Positions 26,946 to 36,715 of a DNA stretch of 64,000 nucleotides are shown piece after piece (the first letter of the stretch is position 1; every line of letters begins with the position of its first letter). The position numbers were made by a program, and so were the translations under genes. The notes beneath the pieces are model-generated. The model was not told the DNA's origin and did not search any database. It worked only from the letters and a program-made list of their open reading frames with translations. The stretch comes from Tubulanus polymorphus. Lineage: Eukaryota > Nemertea > Palaeonemertea > Tubulaniformes > Tubulanidae. Location of the stretch: the NCBI RefSeq assembly GCF_964204645.1, contig NC_134033.1, forward strand, positions 4,808,231 through 4,872,230, read 5' to 3'.

Positions 26946-28245
26946 AACATAAAATCAATATCATCATAATCGAAATCACTATTGGTTTCTTCATTTTCAT
27001 TTAATTGTTTAGGTTCTTCTTCCATTCCATTTTTTTCATTTAAATAAAGTTCTATCTTGTTCCACATTTCATCTCGCTCTCTTTGTTTCTTTTTGTTTGT
27101 TAATTCGTCAAATGGAATTATAATATCTAGGTTTAAATGATTTACAATCTTATTTAAAAAGAATTCATAATTTATTGAATCTGTTATTCTATTTTCCAAA
27201 TGATACATTAATATTTGTTTGAATATTTTTTTTTATATTTTCCGTATCTTCTTCTGTTAATTTAGGTTTTTCATAATAATCGTTAAATAATAAATATAAA
27301 TACATTTTCTTTTGTTTTGTGTTAAATGTTGACGGAATAATTGTATTTATAATATCTTTTTTAGTTATTTCACCATTTTTATTTTCTATTATTTTCATTT
27401 TTTCAAGCCATTGCATATATTCTGGTGTATGATCTTCTATAGAAAATATTTTAGAAATTTCATCTAGATAATTTAATTTTGGTTCTATGAGAAAATCTCT
27501 AGTTTTTTCTTCACCCCATAAATTCCTTTGCCATCCACAATCAACACAAAATAACACAGTACCTTCTTGTCTTAAGGTCGCATAAATACATTGCGGGCAT
27601 TTTTGTTTATAATTTATTGGTAATAGATCTTCATTAAGCTCTTGGTATTTTCTTACGTTTTCTTTATGTTTTATTGTTCTATTATGTAGATTTGAATTAC
27701 TTGTTGTAATAATCAATTTACAATATTTACAATAATATGTTTTTCTTGTTAATTCATTATATTGTTTTTCTAACTTTTCAACTGTTTCTTTATTATCTGG
27801 TAACGTTTTCTCATATTCTATTTTTTCTAATAAATTATCTTTTCTTTCATTGAATTCAGTTTCAAATTTATTAGAAATTTTATCTTTATGTACTTTACGA
27901 AATTGATGATTCTCCCAATCTTCTATATTTTATTCGACAAGGCTCGCAGATATGATCTTTTATATTATCCTTGTCATAGAATAAGAAAGGTCTTTTCCAA
28001 ATAATTTCAGGTTCAACTTCAACAGAATTACTATTACTTTCGTTACTATCAACATTAGACGTTGCGCCATTAATTCTACACTTCTCTGAATGTTTTTTAA
28101 CATAATTTCTTGAGAATAATTTATTACATTTTGGGCAGTTTATTTTAGGGGGTTTATAATTTTCATCATGTTTTTTCATATGTCGAGCCATATTACTTTT
28201 TCTTAGAAGTTCACCACAAATTTCGCATGCTATCTTCTCATCCAT
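26942..28245 (-). pseudogene. multi-zinc-finger / zinc-ribbon protein, possibly late transcription factor-like
   Basis: This minus-strand gene is about 430 codons in three frames. The start ATG is 28243-28245, with a TAAATAAATG context. It has C2H2 fingers CEICGELL..H..H and CPKCNKLF..H..C, a CEPCR pair, a charged coiled-coil stretch, another C2H2 (YCKYCKLI..H..H), then a zinc ribbon with CPQC and CVDCGWQRN spaced as in transcription factors, and an acidic tail ending DYDDIDFMF. It shifts frame near 27900 and again near 27200. Large DNA viruses encode zinc-ribbon late transcription factors (VLTF3 and others). I suggest a comparable role because of the promoter motif in this element, but the sequence alone does not establish homology. 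Its stop overlaps the end of the convergent PolB gene. Confidence 0.6.
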
Positions 28246-28263
28246 TTATTTAGGAAAAATTTT
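28243..28263 (-). promoter_or_regulatory. TAAATAAATG start, zinc-ribbon gene
   Basis: Minus strand AAAATTTTTCC then TAAATAAATG. It lies back to back with the next promoter, with about 30 bp between them. Confidence 0.65.
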
Positions 28264-28291
28264 ATTAAAATTAATTTTTAGTGATGAGCGG

Positions 28292-28316
28292 TAATTTTTT
28301 TATGTTATAAATAATG
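28292..28316 (+). promoter_or_regulatory. T-tract + TTATAAATAATG start, penton-like gene
   Basis: TAATTTTTTTATG then TTATAAATAATG. This is the only start in the element with AAT inserted between TAAAT and G. Confidence 0.6.
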
Positions 28317-29114
28317 GTAGAATTAAAAGAATACAGAATATTTGTTGATTCTAGAAGACTTACAAATTATAAATCTCATAATTTACTAGTTCAATTAGAT
28401 AGAGAATTTAAGAATTGTGTTGATTTAAAATTAGTAAATATAAGTTTATGTAACTCATTTTACAATATATCAGATAAAACTGATGAACATAGAAGCCTTC
28501 TTATTTTTGATAAACTTGAAAAAAAATGGATTCAACTTATGCTTACACCAGGATTATATAATTTAGAAACATTAGCGCAAGAAATTAATAGAAAAGCTCG
28601 GATTAGATTAGGTAATGGTAATTCCAAATTTAATATTAAATTCATAAAAAGTGAGAGCTCTAATAAAATTAAAATAAAGTTTGATGATGAACTTATTAAA
28701 CTTGTTAAATCTGATACATTGATGACAAGAAGACATACTTACACGGTAAAAAAACCTTTTGCAAAACTGTTAGGAATTACTCCAAATGATTTTATTGGTG
28801 TAAACATACACGGTAACTCAAATATAATACCTTTTACACACTTTTATATTTATTGCAATTTAATCGATCCTACAAAAACATTTGAAGCAACTAAAGATAC
28901 AACATGTAATTCTAGTATATTAAATATTTTACCATTGAAGAACGTTAAACAATTTGGAACGCAAATAAATTATAATTTAGCTGAATGTGATTTTAAACCT
29001 TGTATTCCTTAATTTAACAATTTTAAATTAGAAATAAGAAATCATAATGGTTATTTAATTGATTTGAATAACTTTCCTGTAATTTATGAATTAGTTATAA
29101 GATGTAAAGAGTAA
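28314..29114 (+). pseudogene. minor capsid (penton-like) protein
   Basis: A 266-codon gene with an in-frame TAA at 29010-29012, after which the same frame continues to 29112-29114. The N-terminal part begins YRIFVDSRR and has VDLKLVNISL. The C-terminal half has the pattern HFYIYCNLIDP...LNILPLKNVKQFG... followed by FKLEIRNHNGYLIDL. This layout, with an IYC.LI segment and a final strand ending in EIR...G, is shared by penton-like minor capsid proteins of Polintons and related invertebrate elements. The protein would form the capsid vertices. The assignment rests on remembered family pattern, not a search. Confidence 0.65.
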
Positions 29115-29133
29115 TTTTTTCACTATATAAATG
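29112..29133 (+). promoter_or_regulatory. T-tract + TATATAAATG start
   Basis: TAATTTTTTCAC then TATATAAATG. It begins at the stop codon of the penton-like gene. Confidence 0.7.
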
Positions 29134-29487
29134 AATATAACTGTTGGACCGAGTATATGTTTTGGGTTTGATTTTAAACGTGAGAAAGAAATGAAATTTA
29201 ACATTAATGATGTAATTACACATATTAAAAATATTGCATTTTCTAATGAAACAACATTTGAGTATAAAACAACAATAGATAAAGAAACTTTAAATGTAGA
29301 AAAGATTACTAATTTAATTAGAGAATCTTTAAGATTTTATGAATTAGATGAAGATTTTATCATCGATGATATTAGAAAAATAATAATTGAAATATATACA
29401 AATGAAACTAGTAATAAAATAAATGTTGAATTAATCATCACTAAAATAACTAAATATTTTGAAGATAGTAATTTTTTTGATAAATAA
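29131..29487 (+). CDS. Polinton protein of unknown function, 118 aa
   Basis: An intact frame. It begins MNITVGPSICFGFDFKR and then forms an acidic, helical-looking protein rich in Ile, Glu and Asn. No transmembrane segment or known motif is seen. Its TAA stop abuts the ATG of the next gene within GATAAATAAATG. Confidence 0.6.
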   Translation: MNITVGPSICFGFDFKREKEMKFNINDVITHIKNIAFSNETTFEYKTTIDKETLNVEKITNLIRESLRFYELDEDFIIDDIRKIIIEIYTNETSNKINVELIITKITKYFEDSNFFDK

Positions 29488-29490
29488 ATG
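29469..29490 (+). promoter_or_regulatory. T-tract + TAAATAAATG start
   Basis: The motif lies inside the end of the upstream gene, whose stop codon is part of the motif itself. Confidence 0.65.
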
Positions 29491-29709
29491 AGTGATAATA
29501 AGTGGATAATAACTGGATTATATAATGGCGCCTTACTATCAGTTGGAACTGTTGGTTATTCAATGGTATTAAAAAAAGTATTCAAAATGGGAAGTGTTAA
29601 TGTTGATAGATTTGATATAAATGATATTTTAAAGTTAACATTAGCAATTACTTTATCTAATTCAACTATTGATTATTTGGAAAAACAAAAATATATTCCT
29701 CCCATATAA
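29488..29709 (+). CDS. small Polinton membrane-like protein, 73 aa
   Basis: An intact frame. A hydrophobic segment, GLYNGALLSVGTVGYSMVL, near the N-terminus and a second around LKLTLAITLSNSTIDYL suggest a small membrane or capsid-associated protein. The function is unknown. Confidence 0.55.
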   Translation: MSDNKWIITGLYNGALLSVGTVGYSMVLKKVFKMGSVNVDRFDINDILKLTLAITLSNSTIDYLEKQKYIPPI

Positions 29710-29713
29710 ATGC

Positions 29714-29736
29714 ATAATTTTTTTGCTAAATAAGTG
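29714..29736 (+). promoter_or_regulatory. T-tract + TAAATAAGTG, start codon altered to GTG
   Basis: The motif matches its neighbours except that the expected ATG reads GTG at 29734-29736, which suggests loss of the start codon by one A-to-G change. Confidence 0.6.
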
Positions 29737-30157
29737 GCTTCTGCAATTATAACTATTATAGGATCGGCAATTGTTAACGCTTTAGCATTTACTGGTGGTG
29801 GTTATTTATTTAAACATATTGATAAAAATAGTTCATCAGGAGAACAAAGAGGACATAACTTAGCATTAGAGAAATATAATAAAGCTGCAGAAGAATATAG
29901 AGAAAAAAGACCAAAACTATATGGATTACATCAATAAAGAATTATATGATCAGAAGATTTCACATAGAGATTTTCAATCAGTTGATGATGCAATGAGTTT
30001 ATATAACGCGGTAACCAATAAAGAAAAATTACATCTATACAAACCTAAATTATCAGATTATTATACCCCAAGTAATGAACAGAAGAAATATGAAATAATT
30101 TGGATTTTAGGTGGAACTGTTGTTGTTATATTTGTAGCATATAAGTTTACTAATTAG
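29734..30157 (+). pseudogene. small membrane protein, start lost and frame-shifted
   Basis: The first part (29734-29937) has a hydrophobic, glycine-rich N-terminus (ASAIITIIGSAIVNALAF) and a helical KYNKAAEEYREKR segment. A frameshift near 29920 moves to a frame encoding DYINKELYDQKISH, LSDYYTPSNEQ and a C-terminal membrane helix ending VAYKFTN. I recall proteins with this layout in other invertebrate Polinton-like elements: N-terminal membrane helix, coiled region, DFYTPS-like motif, C-terminal helix. The function is unknown; a virion membrane or capsid-associated role is plausible. Confidence 0.6.
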
Positions 30158-30180
30158 TAATTTTTTTTGCTAAATAAATG
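30157..30180 (+). promoter_or_regulatory. T-tract + TAAATAAATG start
   Basis: TAATTTTTTTTGC then TAAATAAATG, overlapping the end of the preceding gene. Confidence 0.7.
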
Positions 30181-30614
30181 GAAGATAATGTTGATAATAT
30201 TGATATTATTCTTCATGATATAAATAAAACTAAATTAGAAATATATTTAGAAAAACAAATATTAGAATTTGAAAGTGACTTTTAAAAGTTAAAAAGAAAA
30301 AATATCTAAAAAGTAAAATTATATATTATTTGATTATAAGTGGTTCGGTTACAATTAGTTCTGTAATAACATTTTTAGCAATATTCAGCCCATTAACCCC
30401 TTTAGCTATATCAATTGGTGTGTTAGGATTAAGTTCAAGTGTTTTAACTGGTATAAGTTCAAAATTGAATATTAAAAGTAATAAAGAAAAAATTAAAACT
30501 AATATAAAAGAAATTAATAAATTAAAGAATACACTAGATTATATAATAAGTTTAAATGGCCATATAACAGTTGAAGAACAAGATAAATTATTAAAAGAAT
30601 TAATAAATTATTAA
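30178..30614 (+). pseudogene. frame-shifted small membrane protein
   Basis: The promoter motif points to ATG 30178, giving a short acidic N-terminus that stops at 30282-30284. A second frame, 30330-30614, encodes a strongly hydrophobic stretch (SVITFLAIFSPLTPLAIS and IGVLGLSSSVLTGISS) followed by a charged helix ending at 30614. Together they read as one membrane-anchored protein with a basic middle and coiled C-terminus, broken by at least one frameshift. The function is unknown. Confidence 0.55.
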
Positions 30615-30633
30615 TTTTTTAATTATATAAATG
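30611..30633 (+). promoter_or_regulatory. T-tract + TATATAAATG start
   Basis: TTAATTTTTTAAT then TATATAAATG, starting at the stop codon of the previous gene. Confidence 0.7.
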
Positions 30634-31986
30634 GGGTTTCCAAAAGCTTTCCAATATAATAAATCAATTAAATATAATATTCCTGCAATAGATTTTAAGA
30701 AAAATATTACATATAGAAATGTAGTTTTAAATTCATTAACTAATTTAGAAATTTATGTTACTGAATCACAGTTTTTTATTTCTAAAATGGAAAATATATT
30801 TAATACATATGAAGTTACTTTTACTCGAGATGAATACCATATATATAAAGTAAAATCTAATATGAAATATTGGCAGAACCAATTAGATTTTGCTGTTTAT
30901 TCTGCAACAACAGGATGTGGAATAAGTTGGAATGATCATTTAAATAACTTAGATAAAAATTTGAAGTATTCTGATTTAAAATTAATTCACACAATATTTA
31001 GATTTCACACATATTTTCAAATCAGAATAATATTAAATGAATTAGAATGTCCTTTACCCGGGTCTAAATATTTTAAAGAATTGGATAATAATATTAATAT
31101 ATCTAAGTTTTATAAAATATGTAATGAATTTAATATAAATATTAATTCCGATTTCAGAGCGCATGGTATATTGCAAGGTGTTGGTGAAGAGTTTGAAATA
31201 AAAAGAATTGATTATATGCATAGAATTTCAGCTTATCATAATTATAAAGATGATAATAATAATGGTTGGGTTAATTTCATTTTAGAAAATGGTGAAGGTT
31301 TTACAAAATCAGGTATACGAAGAATAAATCAATCTATTAGAATTTATTTGATATGCATTTTAGGCGCTCAAGTTGAAGCAAGATCCCCAATAATTGGAAA
31401 TGATAACACTTCATTCGATGCGCAGAAACAGTTTAAAGTTTTATTTGAAGATTCAATTCATAATGATAAAAATAGATCGATTCCAGAAAACATTATAAGA
31501 TATCAAAATTATTTAGATAAATCACATATTACATTAAATTATTGTATATGCCCTAATCTTTTAATTATTTCTAATGATTTAGAATTAAAGATGGGAAACA
31601 TAACTGGTTATAATAATCTAATTAAAACTGCTACAATAAATAATTCATTTGGGTTAAATGATATAAATAAAAAGATTATCACTGCTCCAAAATTAATGGA
31701 AGGTGAAAAAAATAAAAAACATATTCAATCAACAGAAACTAAAACTAAGAATATTAAATTGGATAATGATTCCAAAATAAAAGATTACAATACTACAGAA
31801 AATGGTGCCGTACGGCACCCACATGGTGATATTAAAACTGATAATGGTGCCGTATGGCACCCACACGGTGTTATTCAACATAATATAATTAAAACTGATA
31901 ATGACAATAAATCCCATGAAAATACTAAATTAGCTATAACTTGTATAGGAATTGTTATAGGAGGAATATTATATTTTAAATTTTAA
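30631..31986 (+). CDS. conserved Polinton protein, 451 aa, intact
   Basis: This is the longest intact frame in the element. Recognisable stretches are YWQNQLDFAVYSATTGCGIS, IFRFHTYFQIRIIL, PLPGSKYF, GWVNFILENGEGFTKSGIRR and ICILGAQVEARSPIIG followed by FDAQKQF. I recall the same pattern in proteins that accompany capsid genes of Polinton-like elements in cnidarians and other invertebrates, but no function is known to me. The C-terminal ~100 residues are low-complexity and Lys/Asn-rich, contain a short duplication (NGAVRHPHGDIKTDNGAVWH), and end in a hydrophobic helix CIGIVIGGILYFKF that would anchor it in a membrane. Confidence 0.7.
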   Translation: MGFPKAFQYNKSIKYNIPAIDFKKNITYRNVVLNSLTNLEIYVTESQFFISKMENIFNTYEVTFTRDEYHIYKVKSNMKYWQNQLDFAVYSATTGCGISWNDHLNNLDKNLKYSDLKLIHTIFRFHTYFQIRIILNELECPLPGSKYFKELDNNINISKFYKICNEFNININSDFRAHGILQGVGEEFEIKRIDYMHRISAYHNYKDDNNNGWVNFILENGEGFTKSGIRRINQSIRIYLICILGAQVEARSPIIGNDNTSFDAQKQFKVLFEDSIHNDKNRSIPENIIRYQNYLDKSHITLNYCICPNLLIISNDLELKMGNITGYNNLIKTATINNSFGLNDINKKIITAPKLMEGEKNKKHIQSTETKTKNIKLDNDSKIKDYNTTENGAVRHPHGDIKTDNGAVWHPHGVIQHNIIKTDNDNKSHENTKLAITCIGIVIGGILYFKF

Positions 31987-32005
31987 TTTTTTTATTATAT
32001 AAATG
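31983..32005 (+). promoter_or_regulatory. T-tract + TATATAAATG start
   Basis: TTAATTTTTTTAT then TATATAAATG; the T-tract begins inside the stop codon of the upstream gene. Confidence 0.7.
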
Positions 32006-33436
32006 GATGTAGAAGGTGGAGAAGATATTGGAATGGATCCTTTTGATGAACCTGGTATAAGTGATGAACAACCACCTGATTTTGATGAAACAAGTTTTAA
32101 TGATGGTAATGAGCCAGAATATAATAATAATTTGAATATACCTGATTATATTAGAAATGCAGAATCACAATGAAATCCTGAAAATTTAGACCCAGATTTA
32201 GTAAAACAAGATTTAGATAATTTAAACAAAATACCTAAATTAGAACGTATAATTGAAAAGTCTAAACTTAACATAAATGATGAAGACGTTGGACTTTTAG
32301 CAGATCAATTAAAATTTTTAGATAATGGTAAATGTTATTATCGTTTGAAAGGTGATTATTATATTGATATCACTTATAAAAATAATAAAAATAAAATATT
32401 ATCAGAATCAACTTTAGAAAAATTAAAACCAGATAGAATTAAAATAATAAGTAATAGTAATGAAATAACTGATGTTACACAAAAAGAAATAGATGATAAT
32501 ATAGATGTATTTAAACAAATAATTAATGAATTATTTGAAATAATCAAAAAGAAATCAGAAACAGAAACAACTTCTGAACAGAATATAACTTCCAAAAATA
32601 GTAAACTTAAATCAAATAAAGTTCCAATTGAAAAACTTTTACCGAATGGATTAATTGATGCAACAGATCAAGAATTAGAAGATTTAGATATATTTTCTGA
32701 TAAAGCAATTAGAGAAATTATTAGTATAAGACTTGCATCTAATAAAATTGCGCATGATAAAAGTATAAGAGATTTTAAAATTAGAACTTTAGAAAAAGAA
32801 TTAACTGATAAAAATAAAGAAATAGAACAATTAAAGTCTGATTTAGATCATCAAGTAATTGATGAAATAGAATATAGGCAAAAAGAATTACGTTTAGAAA
32901 AAGAAAAAGATGATTTAGAATATAACATAGAATTACAAAAAGAAGAAATTAAATTATTGTTAAAATCATATGATTATAATATTAATAGATTAAAAGTTAT
33001 TTTTAAAGATTTGTTGATTAAACCAAATTCTGAAATATCATTAAAAGATAGAATAAAGTTATTATTTAAATTAGAAGGAATAACAATTCTTTCAATTCTA
33101 ACAGCTGTAACTATGTTATTTACAACAATTGGTTTAGCAATATCAAATGCTTTGAAATCTACTCCTACTCCCAATAAACCGGATAAACCCCCGAATGATA
33201 ATAATTCTATACAAGATAAAGTTAAGGATGGTTTAAAGAAACTAGCAAAATATTTATGGGAACTATCTAAAAAATCTGCTGCAGCATTGCCAGGAGTTAT
33301 TGCATCAATTGTTGGTTTTATATTGAAATCTGCTGGGAATATTCTTAACTTTGCTGCTGAACATATTATTTTATTTTTAATTACAGTTGTAAGTGCTATT
33401 ATTTTTGGTTTAGTAAACATGATCAAAAATAAATAA
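32003..33436 (+). pseudogene. coiled-coil membrane protein (one in-frame stop)
   Basis: The promoter sets the start at 32003. The acidic N-terminus (GGEDIGMDPFDEPG) meets a TGA at 32171-32173; the same frame then continues to 33436. The middle, about residues 225-330, is a long coiled coil rich in Lys/Glu. The C-terminus has a hydrophobic helix (ILSILTAVTMLFTTIGLAIS), a Pro/Asn linker, LAKYLWELSKKSAAALPG, and a final membrane segment ending MIKNK. The amphipathic AALPGVIASIVGF region recalls membrane-active virion proteins in related elements. A 210-bp piece of this gene (32295-32504) has been copied into the capsid gene at 34000-34209. Confidence 0.7.
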
Positions 33437-33460
33437 TTAATTTTTTTTGTTAAATAAATG
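33437..33460 (+). promoter_or_regulatory. T-tract + TAAATAAATG start, major capsid
   Basis: TTAATTTTTTTTGT then TAAATAAATG. The same motif is conserved in the relict copy at 8055-8076. Confidence 0.75.
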
Positions 33461-35119
33461 AGTGGGAGTTATATAAGTCCTTCTAAGATTTCTAGAATAT
33501 CTAATGCTATTAAAGCATAAAGATCACATCATATAATTACTCATAACCCTTCAAATATTAATCCCGATGAAACTTTATATGTTAGAATTCCTAGATTAAC
33601 ACAAAATACTTTTTATGTTCCAAACAGTATTTATTTATCAGCCGATATAAAAGTAACTGGTCATGATAATAATTATGTTGTCGATAATGTTGGGAGATAT
33701 TTGATTAAAAAATTAATTATAAAGATTGGTCCAGAAACAGTTTTCTCATTAGATGATTATAATTTATTTATGCATTATAAAGATTTATGGTTAACTAAAG
33801 AAAATAGAAATAATATGATATTTCAAGGTATCCAATCAGAAAACCAAAATAAATTAAGATCTGAAGCCAATAATGCAGTAGTAACTAATGCTGTAGATAA
33901 TTTGATAAAAAAGATTTATGGAAGCAAATATAAAATTCCATTAGACTTTGAATTGATAAATGATAATGCACCTTTATATAAATATGCAATTCAAGAAGAT
34001 TTTAGCAGATCAATTAAAATTTTTAGATAATGGTAAATGTTATTATCGTTTGAAAGGTGATTATTATATTGATATCACTTATAAAAATAATAAAAATAAA
34101 ATATTATCAGAATCAACTTTAGAAAAATTAAAACCAGATAGAATTAAAATAATAAGTAATAGTAATGAAATAACTGATGTTACACAAAAAGAAATAGATG
34201 ATAATATAGTTCTTTTTATGTTCCAAACAGTATTTATTTATCAGCCGATATAAAAGTAACTGGTCATGATAATAATTATGTTGTCGATAATGTTGGGAGA
34301 TATTTGATTAAAAAATTAATTATAAAGATTGGTCCATGATAATGCACCTTTCCATTAGACTTTGAATTGATAAATGATAATGCACCTTTATATAAATATG
34401 CAATTCAAGAAGATATTATATTTGAGATAACATTTGCTCCTGTAAATGAAATTGTATTATCTAGCGTTGTTAAAGATATGAGTAATAAATTATCGAATAT
34501 ATGTTTAAAATATAACACAGTAACTAATGAAAATATTGCTAGCACAATTCAAACTCAATACAATCAAGGATTTTCATTATTATATGATTATATTGATAAA
34601 TTTAAAACTGTAACTATTAATGCAAATGATGAAATAATTAATGAGAATATTAACTTCCCAAGAAGATCTATTAAAGGTATATTAATATGTTTTACTATTG
34701 CAACATATTCTAATGGCGCAATAAAGGTAGATAATCATTATAATCCTGAAATAACAAAAGTTGAAATAACTATCGAAGGAATAGCAAATAAAATATTTTG
34801 TCAAGGAATGAGAATGATTGAAGAATGGCCAGAAATTAGAAAACATTTTATGAATGAAAAAGTAAAATCATTTGAAAATTGTAATATTAATCAAATTGAT
34901 TATTATACCGGTAATAAATATGCGTTATGGTTAGATTTTAGAACAACAGAGGATAATTCATTACATGGTTCTGGGAAAAAACTACAGAACACTAAATATG
35001 GAATACAATTATTCATGGCGAAGAAAAGAGGGGACAAAAATTTCAAAATGCATATTTATATTATATCTGACGCACAATTAAATATTGTAAATTCACAATT
35101 AGATAGTATTCAATATTAG
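33458..35119 (+). pseudogene. major capsid protein, double jelly-roll, with patchwork insertion
   Basis: This is the main coat protein gene of the element. Early landmarks are NTFYVPNSIYLSADIKV, RYLIKKLIIKIGPETVF, DLWLTKENRNNMIFQGIQ and KIPLDFELI. The later half has EITFAPVNEIVLSSVVKDM, YNQGFSLLYDYIDKFKTV, ENINFPRRSIKG, VEITIEGIANKIFCQGMRM and EDNSLHGSGKKLQNT, ending ISDAQLNIVNSQLDSIQY at 35119. I recognise this as the Polinton-type major capsid found in cnidarian and lophotrochozoan genomes. An in-frame TAA lies at about 33518. A 414-bp insertion of copied fragments at 34001-34414 destroys the middle. The relict at 6978-8057 lacks that insertion. Confidence 0.85.
34001..34414 (+). repeat. 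templated patchwork insertion in the capsid gene
   Basis: The segment is built of copies of nearby DNA in order. 34000-34209 equals 32295-32504 from the membrane-protein gene. 34212-34336 equals 33609-33733 of the capsid gene. 34337-34350 repeats a short capsid piece. 34351-34414 equals 33937-34000. All copies keep the same strand and appear identical, so the event is recent relative to the age of the element, unless it is an assembly artefact. Confidence 0.85.
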
Positions 35120-35137
35120 AAATATAAAGTTAAAATT

Positions 35138-35152
35138 AAGGATATATAAATG
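35138..35152 (+). promoter_or_regulatory. TATATAAATG start, integrase gene
   Basis: TTAAGGATATATAAATG without the T-tract seen at most other genes of the element. Confidence 0.5.
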
Positions 35153-36099
35153 GGCGGTAAAAAAACTCCTAATACTAAAGAACAATATTTAAGAAACTTA
35201 TTATTACAACCCTGAGAGTTCGGTTGCTTATTCTTCTACTAAAAATATATGGCGTAAAGTAAAACAAGATAAATTAGATAAGATAATCCCACAAAATTTA
35301 GTTAAATATAAAGATATAAATGAATTGAATGGAGCTTCCCACTTTATAGAAAAGATGCTGTACAAACATCAAATGTTTTAAGAAAATTTCTTTCGGGTGA
35401 TAAACTAAAACCAGAAAAAATACAAATACAATTTGATGATGGAAAAGAGTTTGATAATTCACTTGTTCATGAACTCTTAGATAATCATAATATTAAATAT
35501 TTTTCAACAAAATCAGATAAAAAGCAGCAGTTGTTGAACGATTTAATAGAACATTAAGAACAAGAATGTGGAAATATTTTACAGCAAATAATACTTTTAA
35601 ATGGATTGATGTTTTACCAAAATTGACAGAAGGATATAATAATTCTTATCATTCTTCTATTGGAATGAAACCTATTGATGCTAGAAAACCTGAAAATGCT
35701 GAAATTGTTTGGAATAATTTATATGGAGCATTTCTTGTAGATGATTTTGGTGAACCTAAATTTAAAGTTGGTCGAAATGTTAGAATTTCTAAGTATAAAA
35801 AGATATTTGATAATGGATACGATCGAAATTTTACTAGAGAAATATATGAAATAAAAAAGGTAATAACAACAAAACCATATGTCTATAAATTAGAAGATTT
35901 AGATGGTGAAGAAGTTGATGGCTACTTTTACGAAGAAGAATTAAGTTTAACTACTGAAAATCTATAACAAGAATATAAAATTGAAAAAGTATTAAAAACA
36001 AAAACTATTAAAAGAAAAAAATATTCTTTAGTAAAATGGGTTGGATGGCCAGATAAATTCAATGAATGGATATTATCAAGTGAAATTAAAAATATATAA
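35150..36099 (+). pseudogene. retroviral-type integrase with chromodomain, core deleted
   Basis: This gene would insert the element and make the 6-bp duplication. The N-terminal part begins MGGKKTPNTKEQYLRN and shifts frame near 35205. Around 35330-35345 the N-terminal zinc-binding region and the first half of the DDE core, with its first catalytic Asp, are missing. Core sequence resumes with the second Asp region (IQIQFDDGKEF, ~35430) and the catalytic Glu region (VVERFNRTLRTR, ~35530, across another frameshift). After VGRNVRISKYKKIFDNGYDR, an in-frame TAA at 35965-35967 separates the C-terminal chromodomain (YSLVKWVGWPDKFNEWI), which ends at 36099. Chromodomains in Polinton integrases are thought to bind modified histones and bias insertion. 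The gene is dead as it stands. Confidence 0.88.
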
Positions 36100-36102
36100 A
36101 TG
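36084..36102 (+). promoter_or_regulatory. TATATAAATG start, ATPase gene
   Basis: AAAAATATATAAATG, where the integrase stop codon TAA is immediately followed by the ATPase ATG. No T-tract. Confidence 0.5.
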
Positions 36103-36708
36103 AATAAAGAATTATTTATATTTGAGCCTCATAATATTTTAATATCTGGCGTAACAAATTGTGGAAAAACTTATTTTATATTCAATTTATTAGAAACTGT
36201 TTATGAAAACTATTTTGATAATATAGTATTATTTTGCCCAACGTATGAATTTAATCAAACTTATGATAGAAACTTTACTAGAAATAATAAATTTATTATA
36301 TTAGATCCTAAAACAGTAAAAGAAAATTTAGATAATTGTATAAAAAAAGCAATTGATATTTATAAAGGATCAAATATATTATTTATCATAGATGATTGCG
36401 CAAATTTACATGATTCAAAAGTTAGAGAAAGTGAGTTATGCTATTTAGCTTTTTCTGGCAGACATTTTGGGATAACAACATGGGTTTTAAATCAAAAATA
36501 TAATTCAATTGTTAAAGACTTTAGAGAAAACATTAGATTTCTAGTTTTATTCTACAATAAAGATAGAAAATCAATGAAAAATGCACTTGAGGAAAATGAT
36601 ATTATTCCACATGATTTACATAATGAATATATGGATAAGTTGAAAAATATTAAAAGATCAAAATTACTATTTAGATTACAACACCCATTTAAATATGAAT
36701 TTATTTAA
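36100..36708 (+). CDS. A32/FtsK-HerA-type genome packaging ATPase
   Basis: An intact 202-codon ATPase of the family that pumps viral DNA into capsids. The Walker A loop is GVTNCGKTYF at residues 17-26, and the Walker B strand is NILFIIDDCA at about residue 90. It is followed by GRHFGITTWVLNQKYNS, which includes the sensor-like Gln of the family. Length and motif spacing fit the short Polinton ATPases. It starts directly at the integrase stop codon. It is one of few genes in the element without a break. Confidence 0.92.
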   Translation: MNKELFIFEPHNILISGVTNCGKTYFIFNLLETVYENYFDNIVLFCPTYEFNQTYDRNFTRNNKFIILDPKTVKENLDNCIKKAIDIYKGSNILFIIDDCANLHDSKVRESELCYLAFSGRHFGITTWVLNQKYNSIVKDFRENIRFLVLFYNKDRKSMKNALEENDIIPHDLHNEYMDKLKNIKRSKLLFRLQHPFKYEFI

Positions 36709-36715
36709 ATTCAAT

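Noticed and set aside
22225-35967. Use of TGA (or TAA) as a sense codon in the Polinton
   Set aside because: The internal stops are of different kinds and fall at positions where different residues (Arg, Glu, perhaps Trp) would be expected; intact genes use normal stops, so decay explains them better than recoding.
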